Assembly: GCF_006440775.1 (NCBI RefSeq)
Contig: NZ_VFTZ01000009.1
Coordinates: 124,001-188,000 of the forward strand
From: Mesorhizobium sp. B2-7-2
GTDB lineage: Bacteria; Pseudomonadota; Alphaproteobacteria; Rhizobiales; Rhizobiaceae
DNA: 64,000 nt
Reading direction: 5' to 3'
Shown: positions 25,510 through 34,299 of the stretch, piece after piece
Numbering within the stretch: the stretch's first letter is position 1
Layout: every line of letters begins with the position of its first letter
The notes under the pieces: model-generated
Database searches by the model: none
What the model was told of the DNA's origin: nothing
Seen by the model: only the letters and a program-made list of their open reading frames with translations
Made by a program: the position numbers and the translations under genes

Positions 25510-28422
25510 CTACTCCGCCGCTTCCAGCGGGGCGATGCGCCGGCTCTGCTTGGCCTGCTCGTTATAATCCTTCTGCCAGTCGGTCGGACCGTTGGACGGC
25601 GCCACCTGCACGGCGGTAACCTTGTATTCCGGACAATTGGTCGCCCAGTCCGAGAAGTCGGTCGTGATGACGTTGGCCTGCGTGTCGGGGTGGTGGAAGG
25701 TCGTGTAGACGACACCGGGCGAGACGCGGTCGGTGATCAGCGCGCGCAGCGTCGTTTCACCCGAACGGCTTGCCAGTCGCACCCAGTCGCCTTCGTGCAC
25801 GCCGCGGACTTCGGCGTCGTGCGGATGGATCTCCAGCCGGTCCTCGGCATGCCATGCGACGTTTTCGGTGCGCCTTGTCTGCGCGCCGACATTGTATTGC
25901 GACAGGATACGGCCGGTGGTCAGCAGCAGCGGATAGCGCGGACCGGTCCGCTCGTCCGTCGCCACATATTCGGTGCGGATGAACTTGCCCTTGCCGCGCA
26001 CGAAGCCGTCGACATGCATGATCGGCGTGCCGAGCGGCGCCTTCTCGTTGCACGGCCACTGCACCGAGCCGACGCGGTCGAGCAGCTCGAAGGAAACACC
26101 GGCGAAGCTCGGCGTCGTCTGGGCGATCTCGTCCATGATCTGCGAGGGATGGGTATAGTTCCAGTCGAGCCCGATGGCGCGGGCAAGCTCCTGCGTCGCT
26201 TCCCAGTCGGCATAGCGCGCCTTCGGCTCAATGACCTTGCGCACCATGTTGATGCGGCGCTCGGCATTGGTGAAGGTGCCGTCCTTCTCGAGGAAGGTCG
26301 AGCCCGGCAGGAAGACATGCGCGTAGTTCGCCGTCTCGTTGAGGAAGAGGTCGTGCACGACCACGCATTCCATCGCGGCGAGGCCGCCGGCGACATGCTT
26401 GGTGTCCGGATCGGACTGCAGGATGTCCTCGCCCTGGATGTAGATGCCCTTGAACGAACCGTCGACGGCGGCGTCCAGCATGTTGGGGATGCGCAGGCCC
26501 GGCTCGTCGTCCAGCTTGACGCCCCACAGGCTCTCATAGATGTCGCGCACCGCTTCGCCCGAGATGTGGCGGTAGCCCGGCAATTCATGCGGGAACGAGC
26601 CCATGTCGCAGGAGCCCTGCACGTTGTTCTGGCCGCGCAGCGGGTTCACACCGACACCCGGACGGCCGATATTACCCGTAGCCATGGCGAGGTTGGCGAT
26701 GGCGATCACCGTGGTGGAGCCCTGGCTGTGCTCCGTCACGCCGAGGCCGTAGTAGATCGCGCCGTTGCCGCCCTTGGCGTACATGCGCGCGGCACCCCGG
26801 ATAAGTTCCGGATCGACGCCCGAGAGCTTGCCGACCACCTCAGGGCTGTTTTCCGGCAGGGCGACGAAGGACGCCCAGTCCTGGAACTCGGCCCAGTCGC
26901 AGCGCTCGCGGATGAAGGCCTCGTCGAACAGGCCTTCGGTGACGATGACATGCGCCAGCGCCGTCAGCACCGCCACGTTGGTGCCGGGCTTCAAGGGCAG
27001 GTGGTAGTCGGCTTCGATATGCGCCGACTTGACCATCTCGGTGCGGCGCGGATCGAGCACGATCAGCTTGGCGCCCTGGCGCAGCCGCTTCTTCAGCCGC
27101 GAGGCGAACACCGGATGGGCCGAAGCCGGATTGGCGCCGATGATGACGGCGACATCGGTGAACTCGACCGAATCGAAATCCTGCGTGCCGGCCGAGGTGC
27201 CGTAGGTCTGGCCGAGCCCGTAGCCGGTCGGCGAGTGGCAGACGCGCGCGCAGGTGTCGACATTGTTGTTGCGGAAGCCCTGCCGCACCAGCTTCTGGAC
27301 GAGATAGGTTTCCTCATTCGTGCAGCGCGAGGACGTGATGCCGCCGATCGCCGTGCGTCCATACTGATACTGGATGCGGCGGAATTCCTTCGCCGTATGG
27401 GCGATCGCCTCTTCCCAGCTCACTTCGCGCCACGGATCGGAAATCTTCTCGCGGACCATCGGCGACAGGATGCGGTCCTTGTGCGTGGCATAGCCATAGG
27501 CGAAACGGCCCTTGACGCAGCTATGGCCGTGGTTCGCCTTGCCGTCCTTGTAGGGCATCATGCGGATGACCTCGTCACCCTTGACCTCGGCCTTGAACGA
27601 GCAGCCGACGCCGCAATAGGCGCAGGTGGTGACGGCCGAGCGCTCCGGCATGCCCTTCTCGAGCACGGTCTTCTCGCGCAGCGCGTCGGTCGGGCAGGCC
27701 TGCACGCAGGCGCCGCAGGACACGCATTCGGAAGCGATGAAGTCCTCATGCATGCCGGCGACCATGCGCGATTCGAAGCCGCGGCCCTCGATGGTCAGCG
27801 CGAAGGTGCCCTGCACCTCCTCGCAGGCGCGCACGCAGCGCGAGCAGACGATGCACTGTGCCGGATCATAGGTGAAATAGGGATTGGATTCGTCGCGGGC
27901 GATGTAGTCGACGGCCAATGAGCCGTGGCCGGGCGCGACGCCGTTCTCTTGCTTGACGTGGTTGCGGCCCTCGACGCCGTAGCGGTTCTCGGTGAGACCC
28001 ACCGACTTCGCCACTGCGTCGAACTCGCTGGCGCCGGTTCCGGCCTTCTCGTTCCAGCCGGTCGGATGGTCGGAGACATAGAGTTCCATGACGCCGCGAC
28101 GGATGGCGTCGAGCCGGTCCGACTGCGTGCGCACCACCATGCCTTCGCCGACCGGCGTCGTGCAGGAGGCCGGCGTGCCGCCGCGTCCTTCGATCTCGAC
28201 CAGGCAGACGCGGCAGGAACCGAAGGAGTCCAGCATATCGGTGGCGCAGAGTTTCGGGATCTCGACCCCGCCCTCCATCGCCGCGCGCATGATCGACGTG
28301 CCTTCCGGCACGGTGATGCTTTGCCCGTCGACGGTCAGGGTCACCTGCTTCGTCGCGTTCGACTCCGGCGTGCCGTAGTCGATCTCTTGGATGAGTGTCG
28401 GGAAGTCGGCCTTGATGTTCAT
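25510..28422 (-). CDS. fdsA: NAD-dependent formate dehydrogenase alpha subunit
   Basis: This 970-residue molybdenum subunit oxidises formate to CO2. Its N-terminal ferredoxin-like domain ligates a 2Fe-2S cluster (Cys59, 70, 73, 87). Two 4Fe-4S sites follow (Cys190/193/196/200 and Cys233/236/239/243). The bis-MGD domain adds a cluster at Cys267/270/274/302 and the Mo-ligand Cys395 in CARVCHSP, so it uses cysteine rather than selenocysteine. The length agrees with FdsA of Rhodobacter and Cupriavidus. Electrons pass through FdsB and FdsG to NAD+. It is the third gene of the operon, 10 bases after fdsB. Confidence 0.96.
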   Translation of the reverse strand: MNIKADFPTLIQEIDYGTPESNATKQVTLTVDGQSITVPEGTSIMRAAMEGGVEIPKLCATDMLDSFGSCRVCLVEIEGRGGTPASCTTPVGEGMVVRTQSDRLDAIRRGVMELYVSDHPTGWNEKAGTGASEFDAVAKSVGLTENRYGVEGRNHVKQENGVAPGHGSLAVDYIARDESNPYFTYDPAQCIVCSRCVRACEEVQGTFALTIEGRGFESRMVAGMHEDFIASECVSCGACVQACPTDALREKTVLEKGMPERSAVTTCAYCGVGCSFKAEVKGDEVIRMMPYKDGKANHGHSCVKGRFAYGYATHKDRILSPMVREKISDPWREVSWEEAIAHTAKEFRRIQYQYGRTAIGGITSSRCTNEETYLVQKLVRQGFRNNNVDTCARVCHSPTGYGLGQTYGTSAGTQDFDSVEFTDVAVIIGANPASAHPVFASRLKKRLRQGAKLIVLDPRRTEMVKSAHIEADYHLPLKPGTNVAVLTALAHVIVTEGLFDEAFIRERCDWAEFQDWASFVALPENSPEVVGKLSGVDPELIRGAARMYAKGGNGAIYYGLGVTEHSQGSTTVIAIANLAMATGNIGRPGVGVNPLRGQNNVQGSCDMGSFPHELPGYRHISGEAVRDIYESLWGVKLDDEPGLRIPNMLDAAVDGSFKGIYIQGEDILQSDPDTKHVAGGLAAMECVVVHDLFLNETANYAHVFLPGSTFLEKDGTFTNAERRINMVRKVIEPKARYADWEATQELARAIGLDWNYTHPSQIMDEIAQTTPSFAGVSFELLDRVGSVQWPCNEKAPLGTPIMHVDGFVRGKGKFIRTEYVATDERTGPRYPLLLTTGRILSQYNVGAQTRRTENVAWHAEDRLEIHPHDAEVRGVHEGDWVRLASRSGETTLRALITDRVSPGVVYTTFHHPDTQANVITTDFSDWATNCPEYKVTAVQVAPSNGPTDWQKDYNEQAKQSRRIAPLEAAE

Positions 28423-28432
28423 CTGCCAGCTC

Positions 28433-29989
28433 CTATTCAGCAGCCACGCGCGCCGGCGCGGGCTTGAAATCCTCGGGGAAATGCGTGATCGAGCTCATCA
28501 CCGGGTAGGGCGTGAAGCCGCCCAGCGCACAAAGCGATCCGAACTTCATCGTGTTGCAGAGGTCGGTGACCAGAGCGAGGTTCTTCTCCGCCTCGATACC
28601 GGCGGCAACCTTGTCGAGAACCTCGACGCCGCGGGTCGAGCCGATGCGGCAGGGCGTGCACTTGCCGCAGCTTTCGATGGCGCAGAACTCCATGGCGAAG
28701 CGCGCCTGCTTCAGCATGTCGGCCGTGTCGTCGAACACGGTGATGCCGGCATGGCCGATCAGCCCGTCGCGCTTGGCGAATTCCTCGTAGTCGAAGGGCG
28801 TGTCGAACAAAGCGCGCGGGAAATAGGCGCCGAGCGGACCGCCGACCTGCACCGCCTTCACCGGACGCCCAGTGGACGTGCCGCCGCCGATGTCGTCGAC
28901 GATCTCGCCCAGCGTCAGGCCGAAGGCAGTCTCGAACAGGCCGCCATGCTTGACGTTGCCGGCGATCTGGATCGGGATCGTGCCGCGCGAGCGGCCCATG
29001 CCGAAATCCTTGTAGTAGGCAGCGCCCTTGTCCATGATTACAGGCACCGAGGCCAGGCTGATCACGTTGTTGATCACCGTCGGCTTGCCGAATAAGCCTT
29101 GGATGGCGGGCAGCGGCGGCTTGGCGCGCACCACGCCACGCTTGCCCTCGAGGCTGTTGAGCAGCGAGGTTTCCTCGCCGCAGACATAGGCGCCGGCGCC
29201 GACGCGGATTTCCATGTCGAAGGCGTTGGGCGAGCCCAGCACATTGACGCCCAGCACGCCCGCCTTGCGGGCGATAGCGACCGCCTTGTTCATCGTCGCC
29301 ACCGCATGCGGATATTCCGAGCGGATATAGACGAAGCCCTTGGTTGCGCCGGTGGCGATGCCGGCGATCGCCATGCCTTCGATCAGCACGAATGGATCGC
29401 CTTCCATGATCATGCGGTCGGCGAAAGTGGCGCTGTCGCCTTCGTCGGCGTTGCAGACGATGTATTTCTGCTCGCCCGCCGTATCCAGCACCGTCTTCCA
29501 CTTGATGCCGGTCGGGAAGCCGGCGCCGCCGCGGCCGCGCAGGCCGGATTCGGTCACCTGTTTCACGATGTCCGCGGGCGCCATCGCCACTGCATTCTGC
29601 AGGCCGTTCAGGCCGCCATGCGATTTGTAGCTGTCGAGTGACAGCGGATCGATGATACCGCAGCGCGCGAAGGTCAGCCGCGTCTGCTTGGCGAAGAAGG
29701 GGATCTTGTCGGGCGAGCCCAGCCAGCGCTTGTGATGGCCGCCCTTGAGGAAGCCGCTGTCGAACAGGCTCTTGACGTCGGACGGCTTGACCGGCCCGTA
29801 GGCGACGCGGCCCTCAGCCGTGGCCACCTCGACCATCGGCTCCAGGAAATAGGCGCCGCGCGAGCCGTTGCGCACGATCTTGGCTTCGACGCCGCGCTCC
29901 TTGAGCTCCTTCTCGATCGCTTTGGCGACCTTTTCTGCGCCGAGCGCCAGCGCGCCGGAATCTGCCGGGACATAGATGCGCGGGATCAT
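28433..29989 (-). CDS. fdsB: NAD-dependent formate dehydrogenase beta subunit
   Basis: This 518-residue diaphorase subunit is related to NuoF. It has an N-terminal thioredoxin-like extension (about 1-85), the FMN/NADH motif GRGGAGFPTGIKW near residues 151-163, an acidic NADEGD strand, and the 4Fe-4S site ESCGKCTPCRIG near 440-451. It accepts electrons from FdsA clusters and reduces NAD+. Its start overlaps the fdsG stop by 4 bases (ATGA), which indicates coupled translation. Confidence 0.96.
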   Translation of the reverse strand: MIPRIYVPADSGALALGAEKVAKAIEKELKERGVEAKIVRNGSRGAYFLEPMVEVATAEGRVAYGPVKPSDVKSLFDSGFLKGGHHKRWLGSPDKIPFFAKQTRLTFARCGIIDPLSLDSYKSHGGLNGLQNAVAMAPADIVKQVTESGLRGRGGAGFPTGIKWKTVLDTAGEQKYIVCNADEGDSATFADRMIMEGDPFVLIEGMAIAGIATGATKGFVYIRSEYPHAVATMNKAVAIARKAGVLGVNVLGSPNAFDMEIRVGAGAYVCGEETSLLNSLEGKRGVVRAKPPLPAIQGLFGKPTVINNVISLASVPVIMDKGAAYYKDFGMGRSRGTIPIQIAGNVKHGGLFETAFGLTLGEIVDDIGGGTSTGRPVKAVQVGGPLGAYFPRALFDTPFDYEEFAKRDGLIGHAGITVFDDTADMLKQARFAMEFCAIESCGKCTPCRIGSTRGVEVLDKVAAGIEAEKNLALVTDLCNTMKFGSLCALGGFTPYPVMSSITHFPEDFKPAPARVAAE

Positions 29990-30459
29990 GAACGTACCTC
30001 CGCGACGATCTCTTCGATCTTCTCGTCATCGAGCCGGCCGATAACTTCGCCGTCGAGCATCGCCGACGGCGAGCAGGCGCAAAGCCCGAGGCAGTAGACC
30101 GGCTCCAGTGTAACCGATCCGTCGCGGGCGGTCTCGTGGAAATCGATGCCGAGCAACTGCTTGACCTTGGCCGCGACGGCCTCCGAGCCCATCGACTGGC
30201 AGGCTTCCGCCTGGCAGAGCTTCAGCACGTGCCGGCCGGCAGGCTTGGCGCGGAAATCGTGATAGAAGCTGACCACGCCGTGCACCTCGGCCCGCGACAG
30301 GTTCAGCCCATCGGCGATCACCGGCAGCGCGTCCTTCGGAACGTGGCCGAACTCTTCCTGTATGCTGTGCAGGATCGGCAGCAACGGGCCTTCAAGGCCC
30401 TTCATCTCGTCAATGATCGCCGCCGTGCGCGACGCGATCTCGGTACTTGCGGCCTGCAT
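29986..30459 (-). CDS. fdsG: NAD-dependent formate dehydrogenase gamma subunit
   Basis: This 157-residue protein is related to NuoE and binds a 2Fe-2S cluster through CQAEACQSMG and CLGLCACSPSAM. It works with FdsB in NAD+ reduction. The start is not settled: ATG 30459 lies 13 bases after GGGAGG, whereas a GTG two codons upstream (30465) has a better 7-base spacing. It is the first gene of the fds operon. The interval to the LysR gene holds candidate regulator sites (30568-30638). Confidence 0.93.
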   Translation of the reverse strand: MQAASTEIASRTAAIIDEMKGLEGPLLPILHSIQEEFGHVPKDALPVIADGLNLSRAEVHGVVSFYHDFRAKPAGRHVLKLCQAEACQSMGSEAVAAKVKQLLGIDFHETARDGSVTLEPVYCLGLCACSPSAMLDGEVIGRLDDEKIEEIVAEVRS

Positions 30460-30567
30460 GGTCACGCAGCGCCCTCCCTGGTCGTGGCGGCCAATGTATG
30501 TCACCCGGAATATTAGAGCGGTTTCGGGGCAACGACATGCATAGGGCGCAATATCGCTAAGTCCTTA

Positions 30568-30638
30568 CGAAATCAGAGGAAACCTCCGAAATCAATAAAG
30601 CGCTCCCGTCGCTTGATAGAAATTCTCTATCGAAATCA
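30568..30638 (-). promoter_or_regulatory. Candidate operator region of the fds operon
   Basis: Three direct copies of CGAAATCA lie at 30568-30575, 30587-30594 and 30631-30638. The interrupted palindrome GATAGA-AATTC-TCTATC (30615-30631) has the T-N11-A form of LysR-type binding sites. All lie between the LysR gene stop and fdsG. Binding by the adjacent LysR protein is inference. Confidence 0.55.
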
Positions 30639-30658
30639 GGCAGCTCGCATTGTCTAGC

Positions 30659-31558
30659 CTAGCGGTGGGCGCGGAAATCGTCCGCCAGCGCCATCGCCTC
30701 GTCCAGCAGCGCCTGCACCAGCGGCGTGTGCGGCTCGCGCGGCGCCGCCACCAGCCCGACCGTGTGGCTGGCATCCGGCTCGACGATGGGGATGGCGCGG
30801 ATGGGTTCGGAAAAACCGAACGTTTCCGCAAGGTTGAGCGGCATGATCGACGACCATTTGCCTGTCCGGATATGCGAGAACAGCACGATCATCGAATTCG
30901 ATTCCAGCGTCGGCCGCACCTGCACGCCGGCTTCCGCCAGGTGCTGGTCGATGATGCGCCGGTTCTGCATGTCCGGCGTCAGCAGACAGAGCGGCAGCTG
31001 GCTGATCTCGGCCCACGACACTTTGTCGCGGTCGGAATAGGGGTTCCCGACCGCCGTGATCAGCTGATAGCGCTCGTCATAGAGCGGCACGCTGGTCACG
31101 CGCCCGAGCGGCTCGTTGTCGAGATAGGTGATGCCGGCATCGACGTCGAAATTGCCGAGCAGCGACAAGACTTCGATCGATGTGCGCGACAGCACCGAGA
31201 AGGTGACGCCCGGATGCTTTTCGCGGAATGGCGTCGTCAGCCGCGCCACCATGGCGAGCGCCGTCGGGATCGCGGCGATGCGGATGCGCCCGGACAGCCC
31301 GTGGCGCGCCGCGCGCATCTCCTCGCGCATCGTGCGTGAGTCGCCGACGATGCGGCGCGCCCAGCCCAGCACCTGCTTGCCTTCCGGTGTCAGGCCCTGG
31401 AAGCGCGAACCGCGCAGCACCAGCATGACGCCCAACTGGCCCTCGAGTTGCTTGATGCCGGCCGATAAGGTCGGTTGGGTGACGCCGCACACCTCCGCGG
31501 CCCGGCCGAAATGCTCCTCCTTGGCCAATGCGATGAAGAATTCCAGCTTGTCGATCAT
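30659..31558 (-). CDS. LysR-family regulator of the fds operon
   Basis: This 299-residue regulator has an N-terminal HTH (MIDKLEFFIALAKEEHFGRA onward, residues 1-60) and an effector domain (about 90-290). Its start at 31558 is set by the family N-terminus. It is transcribed in the same direction as fdsGBA-fdhD-fdsD, just upstream, and LysR genes commonly control such operons, often in response to formate or nitrogen state. Its product is the obvious candidate for the palindrome at 30615-30631. Confidence 0.9.
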   Translation of the reverse strand: MIDKLEFFIALAKEEHFGRAAEVCGVTQPTLSAGIKQLEGQLGVMLVLRGSRFQGLTPEGKQVLGWARRIVGDSRTMREEMRAARHGLSGRIRIAAIPTALAMVARLTTPFREKHPGVTFSVLSRTSIEVLSLLGNFDVDAGITYLDNEPLGRVTSVPLYDERYQLITAVGNPYSDRDKVSWAEISQLPLCLLTPDMQNRRIIDQHLAEAGVQVRPTLESNSMIVLFSHIRTGKWSSIMPLNLAETFGFSEPIRAIPIVEPDASHTVGLVAAPREPHTPLVQALLDEAMALADDFRAHR

Positions 31559-31708
31559 GCCATCCGATCCGCAGCGTTCGGCCCAAGGTCGGGGAAATCG
31601 CCTCGCTTCGCAAGACACACGCGCAATCGGGTCTCGTCCACATTTTGAACCGGCTATCTGTTTTTCGCGCCGCGCATGGCGCTATGTGGGGTAGGGCGGA
31701 GCAAGGAG

Positions 31709-31885
31709 ATGCTGAGCTGGTTTCGCAAGCTGTTGCCGCGCGAGGATCGCTTCTTCGATATGTTCGAGCGGCATTCGCGCACCGTGGTCGGCGGCGCCGA
31801 AGCCCTCGAGCAGTTTCTCCAGGGCAAGGACATCGACCGCTGGTGCCAAAAGTTGACTTTTTTCGCCACAAGGCTGGCCGGATGA
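31709..31885 (+). pseudogene. Truncated DUF47 (PhoU-like) gene remnant
   Basis: The first about 50 codons (MLSWFRKLLPREDRFFDMFE and following) match the N-terminus of DUF47 proteins, which are PhoU-like partners of Pit phosphate transporters and normally exceed 200 residues. Similarity stops around DIDRWCQKL, where the usual helical bundle should continue, and the frame ends at 31885. An AAGGAG-like ribosome site remains. No pit gene follows. It looks like the relic of a deletion or of a gene lost after rearrangement. Confidence 0.65.
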
Positions 31886-31914
31886 CGGGTTCCGGCTCCG
31901 CCTGAGAGTGGGCG

Positions 31915-32292
31915 CTATTTGCCCACCAGGTTCAGGATGTTGCCGTCGGGATCCTTGAACCAGGCCACCTTCATGCCCGAGCCGACATGGATGTCGCCTT
32001 CGAGCGACAGGCCGGGCATATCATAGTGCTCGAAGGTGACGCCCTTCGACCGCAGCGATTTGACGATCGGCTCGATCCGGTCGCCGACCGCCCAGGTTGC
32101 GGCCGTCGCCTTGTTGGTGCCGGCGAATTGCGAGTGATAGACATTGATGAGGGTGTCGCCGCTTTTGTAGACGATCAGTTCGCCATCCATGTCGTCCACT
32201 TGGCTGAGGCCCAGCGTGCCCTCGTAGAACGCCCTTGCCTTGGCGATGTCCTTCACCGCGAGATTGGCTGTCACATTGCTGTTTTCAAGCAT
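31915..32292 (-). CDS. VOC/glyoxalase-family protein
   Basis: This 125-residue protein has the paired beta-alpha-beta-beta-beta modules of the vicinal oxygen chelate family. DIAKARAFYEGTLGL opens the first, and VAWFKDPDGNILNLVGK closes the second. Members bind metals and act as glyoxalases, dioxygenases, or antibiotic-binding proteins. The start at 32292 follows a purine-rich site. It is divergent from the Mrp ATPase and stands alone. The specific substrate is unknown. Confidence 0.85.
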   Translation of the reverse strand: MLENSNVTANLAVKDIAKARAFYEGTLGLSQVDDMDGELIVYKSGDTLINVYHSQFAGTNKATAATWAVGDRIEPIVKSLRSKGVTFEHYDMPGLSLEGDIHVGSGMKVAWFKDPDGNILNLVGK

Positions 32293-32502
32293 GACCGTCT
32301 TCCTTCTCCGGTTGTCGTGATGGCGATGGAGATAGCGCGGGCGCGCCGTTTGGCTATGACCGGGCCCGAACCTGCGCCGCGGCCCTGGCCAAATCCGACA
32401 CCATCCGTCGCTTTCCGGGGCACGCCGGGCGAGCCGTTGCGCCACGGCTTGGTTCTGCCGGGAAACTGCACTATCTGGAACGCCAAACGCCGAGGAAAGA
32501 TC

Positions 32503-33678
32503 ATGACCGTTACCAAGGAATCCGTCATCGAGCGCCTGAAGACGGTGAACGGACCGGACTTCACCGGCAACATCGTCGATCTCGGCATGGTCTCCGAGAT
32601 TTTCATCGCCGATTCCAAGGTCTTCTTCTCGATCACCGTGCCCGCCGCCCGCGCCCAGGAACTGGAGCCGTTGCGTGCCGCGGCCGAGCGCGCGGTGAAG
32701 GCTATCCCCGGCGTCGCCAGCGCGGTCGTCGCGCTGACGGCGGAGAAGAAAGGCGGCGGCATGGAAGCGCCGGTGCCGACGCGCCCGTCTGCCCCGCGGC
32801 CCGCCGCTCCGCAGCCGGCGCCGCAGCGCCCCGCGCCGCACGCGCCCGCATCACAGAGCCATGGCAGGCGCGGCGTGCCCGGCATCGACGCCATCATCGC
32901 CGTCGCCTCCGGCAAGGGGGGCGTCGGCAAGTCGACCACCGCGGTCAACCTGGCGCTCGGCCTTGCCGCCAACGGGCTGAAGGTCGGCGTGCTCGACGCC
33001 GACATCTACGGCCCGTCCATGCCGAGGCTGCTCAACATCCACGGCCGACCGCAGACCGTCGACGGCAAGGTGCTGAAGCCGATGCAGAATTACGGTCTCA
33101 AGGTGATGTCGATGGGCTTCCTCGTCGATGAGGAGACGCCGATGATCTGGCGCGGCCCGATGGTGATGTCGGCGCTGACGCAAATGCTGCGCGAGGTCGA
33201 ATGGGGTCCGCTCGATGTGCTGGTGGTCGACATGCCGCCCGGCACCGGCGATGCCCAGCTCACCATGGCCCAGCAGGTGCCGCTCGCCGGCGCGGTCATC
33301 GTCTCGACGCCGCAGGACTTGGCGCTGATCGACGCCCGCAAGGGCCTCAACATGTTCAAGAAGGTCGACGTGCCGCTGCTCGGCATCGTCGAGAACATGA
33401 GCTACTTCCTCGCTCCCGACACCGGCAAGCGCTACGACATTTTCGGCCATGGCGGCGCGCGCCGCGAGGCCGAGCGCCTGGGCGTCACCTTCCTCGGCGA
33501 GGTGCCGCTGGAAATGGGCATCCGCGAAAGCTCGGATGCCGGCACCCCGGTCGTCGCCTCCAAGCCGGAGGGCGCGGAGGCAAAGATCTACCGCGATATC
33601 GCCAGCAAGGTCTGGGAACGGGTCCAGGAAGAGCGCGGCGCCGCTGAAGCCGCCGTGCCAAGCATCGTGTTCGAATAA
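32503..33678 (+). CDS. Mrp/ApbC-type iron-sulfur carrier ATPase
   Basis: This 391-residue protein has an N-terminal MIP18-like domain (1-80), a Pro/Ala-rich linker (about 88-120) and a deviant Walker A SGKGGVGKST at 136-145 of the Mrp/NBP35 group. It delivers Fe-S clusters to apoproteins in the cytoplasm. The usual CPxC cluster-binding pair near the C-terminus is replaced by LAPDTGKRYDIFG, so a different mode of cluster binding is implied if the function is kept. GAGGAAAG precedes the ATG. Nearby Fe-S enzymes (fds, IlvD-type) are natural clients. Confidence 0.92.
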   Translation: MTVTKESVIERLKTVNGPDFTGNIVDLGMVSEIFIADSKVFFSITVPAARAQELEPLRAAAERAVKAIPGVASAVVALTAEKKGGGMEAPVPTRPSAPRPAAPQPAPQRPAPHAPASQSHGRRGVPGIDAIIAVASGKGGVGKSTTAVNLALGLAANGLKVGVLDADIYGPSMPRLLNIHGRPQTVDGKVLKPMQNYGLKVMSMGFLVDEETPMIWRGPMVMSALTQMLREVEWGPLDVLVVDMPPGTGDAQLTMAQQVPLAGAVIVSTPQDLALIDARKGLNMFKKVDVPLLGIVENMSYFLAPDTGKRYDIFGHGGARREAERLGVTFLGEVPLEMGIRESSDAGTPVVASKPEGAEAKIYRDIASKVWERVQEERGAAEAAVPSIVFE

Positions 33679-33699
33679 CTCCCCTTTCCTTTGAAAGGG

Positions 33700-34149
33700 T
33701 CAGGCGCCGACCTTCTCGCCGAACGTCGAGAAGAACTGCCCTGCCAATTTCTTCGATGTCGATTCGATCAGCCGGCTGCCGAGTTGCGCGATCTTGCCGC
33801 CGACCTCGGCCTTGGCGGCGTATTTGAGCACTGTCGAGTCCGCCCCGTCGGCGGTCAGCGTCACGTCGGCGCCGCCCTTGGCGAAACCGGCAACGCCGCC
33901 CTTGCCTTCGCCCTGGATGGTGTAGGAATGCGGTGGCTTGAGGTTTTTCAGCGTGACTTCGCCGTTGAAGGTCGCCTTGATCGGGCCGATCTTGAGCACC
34001 ACGGTCGCAGCCATGGCGGTGTCCGAATTCTTCTCGAGACTCTGGCAGCCGGGAATCGCCTCCTTCAGGATCTCCGGGTCGTTAAGGGCTTCCCATACTT
34101 TCGCGATGGGTGCGGCGATCCGCTCCTCGCCTTCGATCACCAAAGCCAT
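33700..34149 (-). CDS. CoxG/SRPBCC-family protein
   Basis: This 149-residue protein of the CO dehydrogenase subunit G family shows a START-like fold pattern: VIEGEERIAAPIAKVWEALN, IPGCQSLEK, and a C-terminal helix KKLAGQFFSTFGEKVGA. CoxG recruits or aids maturation of molybdenum hydroxylases at the membrane. No cox structural genes lie in the window, so its partner is elsewhere or it serves another role. GGAGG sets the ATG at 34149. Confidence 0.85.
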   Translation of the reverse strand: MALVIEGEERIAAPIAKVWEALNDPEILKEAIPGCQSLEKNSDTAMAATVVLKIGPIKATFNGEVTLKNLKPPHSYTIQGEGKGGVAGFAKGGADVTLTADGADSTVLKYAAKAEVGGKIAQLGSRLIESTSKKLAGQFFSTFGEKVGA

Positions 34150-34299
34150 CAAGACCTCCCGCATTGCTGATGCCGGTTGGTCGTAGCGCGCGGCCCGAAA
34201 CAAGTCTATCGCACCAAAGTCCGGGTTCCGGCTGCGGCTGCCTCTTGCCTGCATGGACGCATTGTCCTATCGATTTGTCATACAAATACGGAGACCACC

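Noticed and set aside
24286..27921. Very long open frame on the plus strand across the formate dehydrogenase genes
   Set aside because: It is antisense to fdsA and fdhD, whose catalytic cysteines are all in place. Its translation is rich in Arg, His and Asp without any domain, as expected for the reverse frame of GC-rich genes.
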